Assembly (NCBI GenBank): GCA_039808325.1
Contig: JBDHSU010000025.1
Span: 1-35,828, forward strand
Origin: JAFKKS01 sp039808325
Lineage (GTDB): Bacteria; Pseudomonadota; Alphaproteobacteria; Rhizobiales; Xanthobacteraceae
Direction of reading: 5' to 3'
Length of the DNA: 35,828 nucleotides
This document shows positions 32,442 through 35,828 of the stretch, piece after piece. The position numbers and the translations under genes are program-made. Below the pieces are notes generated by a model. The model did no database searches, was not told where the DNA came from, and worked only from the letters and a program-made list of their open reading frames with translations. Each line of letters begins with the position of its first letter. Position 1 is the first letter of the stretch.

Positions 32442-32548
32442 CCTCATCCTGACTGAGGAGCTGTTTCGCAAGGAACAGCGTCTCGAAGGATGGCGTCGTG
32501 CCGTTGGCCATCCTTCGAGACGCCGCTGGCGCGGGTCCGTGGATGAGG
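32442..32548. repeat. Interspersed repeat, family B copy 3
   Basis: The element runs from CCTCATCCTGACTGAGGAGC to GGATGAGG. The centre is a long palindrome of CGTCTCGAAGGATGGC and GCCATCCTTCGAGACG (16-base arms) around GTCGTGCCGTTG. It lies between convergent xthA and the cNMP-binding gene, so it may end both transcripts. It is the best-kept copy of family B. Confidence 0.85.
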
Positions 32549-32559
32549 GTCGTGCCTTG

Positions 32560-33060
32560 TCAGCTTTCCGCCGGCGGCGGCGTGGCGGCGGCGCGTTTCT
32601 GATCCTCGATCGCCGCAAGTTTCCGTCGCACCAGCGTCAGCTCCGCCATCATGCGCGTCGCGCGCTGCGCCACGGCGTCGCGCAGGCGATACGCCAGTTC
32701 CGGATAGCCTTCGAGGATCTTGAGGAACAGCGGGCGTGGAATGCGGATGACGGACGACGGCTCCAGCGCCGTCACGGTCATGGAGCGGCGGCCCTCGGCA
32801 ATCAACGCGAGTTCGCCGAGCAGGGCGGGCGCGGTGGCGATCACCGGCTCGGCGTCGTTCTGGCCGGGCTGCACGATCGCGAACGAGCCCTCCTGCACCA
32901 CGTAGCCTGCGTCGGCGGCATCGCCGGCGCGGAACAGGACCTCGCGTTCATGCACGTAACGGTTCTCGGCGCCGATCGCGAGAATGCGCAACGGCTCGCG
33001 ACCGAGAAGCGCCAGCATCGGCACCGAGCGCAGCAGCGCGATGTCGTCGTCGATGCTCAT
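32560..33060 (-). CDS. Cyclic nucleotide-binding (Crp/Fnr-like) domain protein without DNA-binding domain
   Basis: The 166-residue protein has one cNMP-binding beta-barrel domain (about residues 12-135) including LFRAGDAADAGYVVQEGSFAI and ALLGELALIAEGRRSMTVTALEPSSVIRI, the phosphate-binding-cassette region. The usual Crp/Fnr winged helix is absent; after the barrel comes a helix rich in Arg and Ala and a short Pro-rich tail. It probably acts on a partner protein. The response-regulator gene lies 19 bp upstream on the same strand, so they are likely one operon. Confidence 0.87.
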   Translation of the reverse strand: MSIDDDIALLRSVPMLALLGREPLRILAIGAENRYVHEREVLFRAGDAADAGYVVQEGSFAIVQPGQNDAEPVIATAPALLGELALIAEGRRSMTVTALEPSSVIRIPRPLFLKILEGYPELAYRLRDAVAQRATRMMAELTLVRRKLAAIEDQKRAAATPPPAES

Positions 33061-33079
33061 GCCGTTCGCGCCGCCATCC

Positions 33080-33766
33080 TCACGGCAGCAGCTTGTAGCC
33101 GCCGGCCTCGGTCACGAGGATCGCGGGGATGCCGGCGTCGCGTTCGACCTTCTGGCGCAGGCGGTAGATGTGCGTCTCCAGCGTGTGCGTGGTGACGCCG
33201 GAATTGTAGCCCCACACCTCCTGCAGCAGAATTTCGCGCGAGACCGGCTTCTGGCCGGCGCGGTAGAGGTAGCGCAGGATCGCGGTCTCCTTCTCCGTCA
33301 GCCGCACCTTGCTGCCTTTCGGGCTGACCAGAAGCTTCGACGCGGGCTGGAAGGTATAGGGCCCGATCGCGAAGACCGCATCCTCGCTCGCCTCATGCTG
33401 GCGCAATTGCGAACGGATGCGCGCCAGCAGGACCGCGAAGCGGAAGGGCTTGGTGACGTAGTCGTTGGCGCCGGATTCGAGCCCGAGGATGGTATCCGAA
33501 TCGGCATCGTGCCCGGTAAGCATGATGATCGGCGCCTTGAAGCCGTTCTTGCGCAGCATGCGCACCGCTTCGCGGCCGTCGATGTCGGGCAAGCCGACAT
33601 CCATGATGACGAGATCGATCATCCCGGCTTTTGCCGCCTCGACGCCTTTTGCGCCGGTATCGACCGCGGATGCCTCGAACTCCTCGTGCAGGGCGAGTTG
33701 CTCGACCAGCGTCGTGCGCATGTCGGAGTCGTCGTCGACGATCAGAATTTTTCGCGTGGTGGCCAT
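33080..33766 (-). CDS. OmpR/PhoB-family response regulator (possibly CenR-like)
   Basis: The 228-residue protein has an N-terminal receiver domain (about 5-118) with acidic Asp11/Asp12, phospho-acceptor Asp56 (DLVIMDVGLPD), Thr84 (IIMLTGHD) and Lys106 (VTKPF). The C-terminal OmpR-type winged helix (about 130-228) includes LTEKETAILRYLYRAGQKPVSREILLQEVWGYN and THTLETHIYRLRQKVE. It thus binds DNA and is fully equipped for phosphorylation. There is no sensor kinase in the window. Similar receiver-winged helix proteins of alphaproteobacteria such as CenR control envelope genes, and the nearby envelope genes (lolA, L,D-transpeptidase) would suit that, but identity with CenR is not shown. Confidence 0.9.
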   Translation of the reverse strand: MATTRKILIVDDDSDMRTTLVEQLALHEEFEASAVDTGAKGVEAAKAGMIDLVIMDVGLPDIDGREAVRMLRKNGFKAPIIMLTGHDADSDTILGLESGANDYVTKPFRFAVLLARIRSQLRQHEASEDAVFAIGPYTFQPASKLLVSPKGSKVRLTEKETAILRYLYRAGQKPVSREILLQEVWGYNSGVTTHTLETHIYRLRQKVERDAGIPAILVTEAGGYKLLP

Positions 33767-33858
33767 AAATGGGGGGCTCGCGGATGTCTCGGTTGGAGCG
33801 ACTTTATGCGAAGTTGCCGACGAAGTAGAGGTGGGGCAGAGGGTGGGCAGGTATTGGC

Positions 33859-34467
33859 TTGCGCCCGCATTGGGGTCGTTCGTTGTCAGAACGCCTTTCT
33901 AGTCGAAAAGATCATGGCCTTCGTGCGGCAAAAACCGCCGTAGGGCGGCCGTTCGGCCATATTCGGGTACGAGCGCGGCCTGGGCGGCCCAGCCAGGGTT
34001 GGCTGTTCGCGGGCGGCTTGGCCGTTCCGGTGGCCCTCGGCCGCGGCGGCATTCAGGCGAACAAGCGCGAAGGGGACGGGGCAACCCCGCGCGGGCTTTT
34101 CCACCCGATCCGGGTCTGGTGGCGTCCGGATCGAGGCGCGCGGCCGCGCACCGCGCTGCCCATCCGCGTCTCGGGGCCGGATGACGGCTGGTGCGAGGAG
34201 CCGACCGATCGACGCTACAACCGGCCGGTCAAGCTCGCCGGCGCCTCGGGCGCCGACCGCCTTTGGCGCGCCGACCACCTCTACGACCTCATCGTCGAGA
34301 TCGACCACAATGTCCGCCCGCGCGTGGCAGGGCGCGGCAGCGCCGTCTTCATCCATTTGGCGCGAAAAGGTTTTTTGCCGACGGCCGGCTGCGTCGCCCT
34401 GTCGGCTGGAGCGCTGCGGCGGCTGCTGGAGCGCCTCGACCGAAGAACAAGAATCGAAATTCAGTGA
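33859..34467 (+). CDS. L,D-transpeptidase (YkuD family), 5' end uncertain
   Basis: The protein has a YkuD catalytic domain ending in IHLARKGFLPTAGCVALS, with the His and the catalytic Cys of the H-x(n)-GC motif. Such enzymes cross-link peptidoglycan or attach lipoproteins through L,D bonds. The conserved part starts near PSQGWLFAGGLAVPVALGRGGIQANKREGDGATPRG. No ATG exists in this frame upstream of it, so the start would have to be TTG 33859 or TTG 33883. A natural ATG at 33914 opens a nine-codon frame that joins this frame if one more A is added to the A-run at about 33931-33935. The true start may therefore be ATG 33914 with a one-base error or slippage. No signal peptide is visible either way. 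Confidence 0.72.
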   Translation: MRPHWGRSLSERLSSRKDHGLRAAKTAVGRPFGHIRVRARPGRPSQGWLFAGGLAVPVALGRGGIQANKREGDGATPRGLFHPIRVWWRPDRGARPRTALPIRVSGPDDGWCEEPTDRRYNRPVKLAGASGADRLWRADHLYDLIVEIDHNVRPRVAGRGSAVFIHLARKGFLPTAGCVALSAGALRRLLERLDRRTRIEIQ

Positions 34468-34545
34468 AAAGATTGTGCATTCCACCTTATTCTTGGGCCA
34501 AACCGTGCCCATAAACTCATAACGAGCGTCTTTTTGGGGCGGTCC

Positions 34546-35610
34546 ATGGATTTTCGCGTCCTCTCAGATTCGCTGCGCAACGCGGCCGCGGTCGTCGAGA
34601 CGAACGTGAACCGGCGGCTGGGGCGGACCTTCGTGCCGCGGCGCCCCGGCATGCTGCACATCGAGACTTGCAGCATCTGCAATCTCGATTGCTGCTTCTG
34701 CGCCTACGGCAAGAAGCGCAGCCCGAAGGTCGCGATGAGCGATGCGCTGTTTGCGCAGTGCATCGCCGAGGCGACGGCGATGGGGTTCTCCCGCTTCGAA
34801 CTGACGCCGTGTACCGGCGACGTGTTCATGGACCGGCGGCTGCTCGACCGGCTCGAGCAGCTCGATGCCCATCCGGACGTGCGCTCCTACGAGTTCTTCA
34901 CCAACTTCACCATCCCGCGCGAGCGCGACATCGGGTGCCTGATGCGCCTCAAGAAGTTGCGGCGCTTGACGATCAGCATCTACGGCCATGACGCGGCAAC
35001 GTTCTGCGCCATCACCGGCGGCTCGGAGAAGCTTTACCGGCGCCTCGTGCACAATCTCGATCAGTTGCACCGGCGGCTGACGATGAAAAAGTTCGAGCTC
35101 GAATTCGGCTGGCGTTCGACGCGCGGCGCGCGGCGCTCCCAGCCAAGCGAACTGACCTTGCAACTCGCGCGATTCGAGCAGGCCGGGATCGCCGTGCGCC
35201 GCTCGCACGGCACCTACAACAATTGGGGCGGATACGTCACCAGCGCGGACGTGCGCGGCTTGCCGATCGATATCCGCGGTACGGAAGCGATTTACAAGAA
35301 CGGCCCCTGCGCGCTTCTCTTCGCCACCGTGCAGGTGATGGCGACGGGGGTCGTCAACGGCTGCGCCTGCCGCGACGTCGACGCCACCTTGCGCATCGGC
35401 GACCTCAACACGCAGCCGCTCGACGCGATCATCACGCCGCGCAACCCTGCCTACATGGCGCTGATCGAGGAGCAGGAGCGCGGCGGGTTCCGGCCGGTGT
35501 GCCGAAGCTGCGACTTCTACAAGAGCATCTATCGCATGCGCCGCAAATACGGCGACGGCGACTACGTGCTCGAGACTCTGGACGCGTTCCGCGCCCGCGG
35601 CGCGGTGTGA
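34546..35610 (+). CDS. Radical SAM/SPASM-domain protein
   Basis: The 354-residue enzyme has the radical SAM motif C45-NLD-C49-CF-C52 that binds a 4Fe-4S cluster and S-adenosylmethionine. A C-terminal SPASM-like region has Cys pairs (GPCALLF, CACRD, PVCRSCDFYKS) that could bind one or two extra clusters. Proteins of this type act on peptides, sugars or nucleosides; the substrate is unknown. GGGG precedes ATG 34546 by six bases. I see no short precursor-peptide gene near it, so a peptide-maturase role is not supported by context. The stop is nine bases from the end of the convergent GNAT gene. Confidence 0.88.
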   Translation: MDFRVLSDSLRNAAAVVETNVNRRLGRTFVPRRPGMLHIETCSICNLDCCFCAYGKKRSPKVAMSDALFAQCIAEATAMGFSRFELTPCTGDVFMDRRLLDRLEQLDAHPDVRSYEFFTNFTIPRERDIGCLMRLKKLRRLTISIYGHDAATFCAITGGSEKLYRRLVHNLDQLHRRLTMKKFELEFGWRSTRGARRSQPSELTLQLARFEQAGIAVRRSHGTYNNWGGYVTSADVRGLPIDIRGTEAIYKNGPCALLFATVQVMATGVVNGCACRDVDATLRIGDLNTQPLDAIITPRNPAYMALIEEQERGGFRPVCRSCDFYKSIYRMRRKYGDGDYVLETLDAFRARGAV

Positions 35611-35619
35611 GGCACCGCG

Positions 35620-35828
35620 TCAGTCGAAGGCCGGCGGGTAGGTCACAGTGCCGTTCCCGTCCCCCAGCGCGTTCGGGGTGATTTCATGCACCATGAAAGC
35701 GTTGCCGGAAAATGGCGCCGCGAGCTTTGCCGCGCGCGCGGCCGAGAAGCCGAAGCGCGAATAGAATGCCGGATGCCCAAGCACGACGATGACGTCCGCA
35801 GACGCGTCGCGCGCGGCCTTGATCGCCG
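35620..35828 (-). CDS. GNAT-family N-acetyltransferase (C-terminal part)
   Basis: The gene runs off the right edge and only its last 68 codons are seen. The translated end VIVVLGHPAFYSRFGFSAARAAKLAAPFSGNAFMVHEITPNAL has the HPAFYSRFGF motif and the following PF.GNAFM segment typical of YhbS-type GNAT proteins. The last residues are YPPAFD. These enzymes transfer acetyl groups from acetyl-CoA to small molecules or proteins; the substrate is unknown. The frame is not limited by other genes, and codon use matches. Confidence 0.85.
   Translation of the reverse strand, partial: AIKAARDASADVIVVLGHPAFYSRFGFSAARAAKLAAPFSGNAFMVHEITPNALGDGNGTVTYPPAFD

Overview
The window is GC-rich chromosomal DNA of an alphaproteobacterium, most likely order Hyphomicrobiales (Rhizobiales), of the Bradyrhizobium / Rhodopseudomonas / Xanthobacteraceae type. 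The assignment rests on protein content (hopanoid transporter HpnN, several TctC/Bug periplasmic binding proteins, a UbiH-type hydroxylase, CnoX next to a lone LON-domain protein), on an order of tesB, glnK, amtB, aminotransferase, ftsK, lolA, xth that I recall from that group, and on many short palindromic intergenic repeats. It is an inference without database support. I see no rRNA, CRISPR array, insertion sequence, phage or plasmid gene.

Layout. (1) 1-4761: hpnN and a gamma-glutamyltranspeptidase gene, both on the minus strand. (2) 4798-7956: lemA, two TPM-domain genes and an alpha/beta hydrolase on the plus strand. (3) 8126-12479: a Bug protein and an LtrA-like protein (minus), then a ketopantoate-reductase-family protein and an EamA transporter (plus, overlapping). 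(4) 12510-15857: tRNA-Gly(GCC), a ProX-type editing protein, CnoX, a LON-domain protein, a guanidinium exporter gene (gdx, minus) and a Trm112-like protein. (5) 16010-20170: GST, UbiH-type hydroxylase, a second Bug protein and TesB. (6) 20451-24433: a sigma-54-type promoter, glnK-amtB, a LysR regulator, and a convergent third Bug gene that overlaps it. (7) 24650-30483: an atypical SDR, a PIN-domain (VapC-like) gene remnant, an aminotransferase, ftsK and lolA. (8) 30791-35828: beta-class-like GST, exonuclease III, a response regulator with a cyclic-nucleotide-binding protein, an L,D-transpeptidase, a radical SAM/SPASM protein, and the end of a GNAT acetyltransferase.

How the genes work together. 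Most are housekeeping or envelope functions: hopanoid trafficking, lipoprotein transport (LolA), chromosome segregation (FtsK), nitrogen sensing and uptake (GlnK-AmtB), DNA repair (Xth), redox and chaperone functions (CnoX/LON) and quinone synthesis. The clearest regulatory signal is a guanidine-II (mini-ykkC) riboswitch in the leader of gdx: two hairpins with ACGR loops, a sigma-70-like promoter just upstream and the ribosome binding site just downstream. The second is a -24/-12 promoter before glnK-amtB.

Features that stand out are the riboswitch, the vapC remnant at 25584-25730, a probable one-base frameshift at the start of the L,D-transpeptidase gene, the 77-bp convergent overlap that lengthens the LysR protein, two 94-bp inverted copies of one repeat 26 kb apart, and three Bug genes with no membrane partners.
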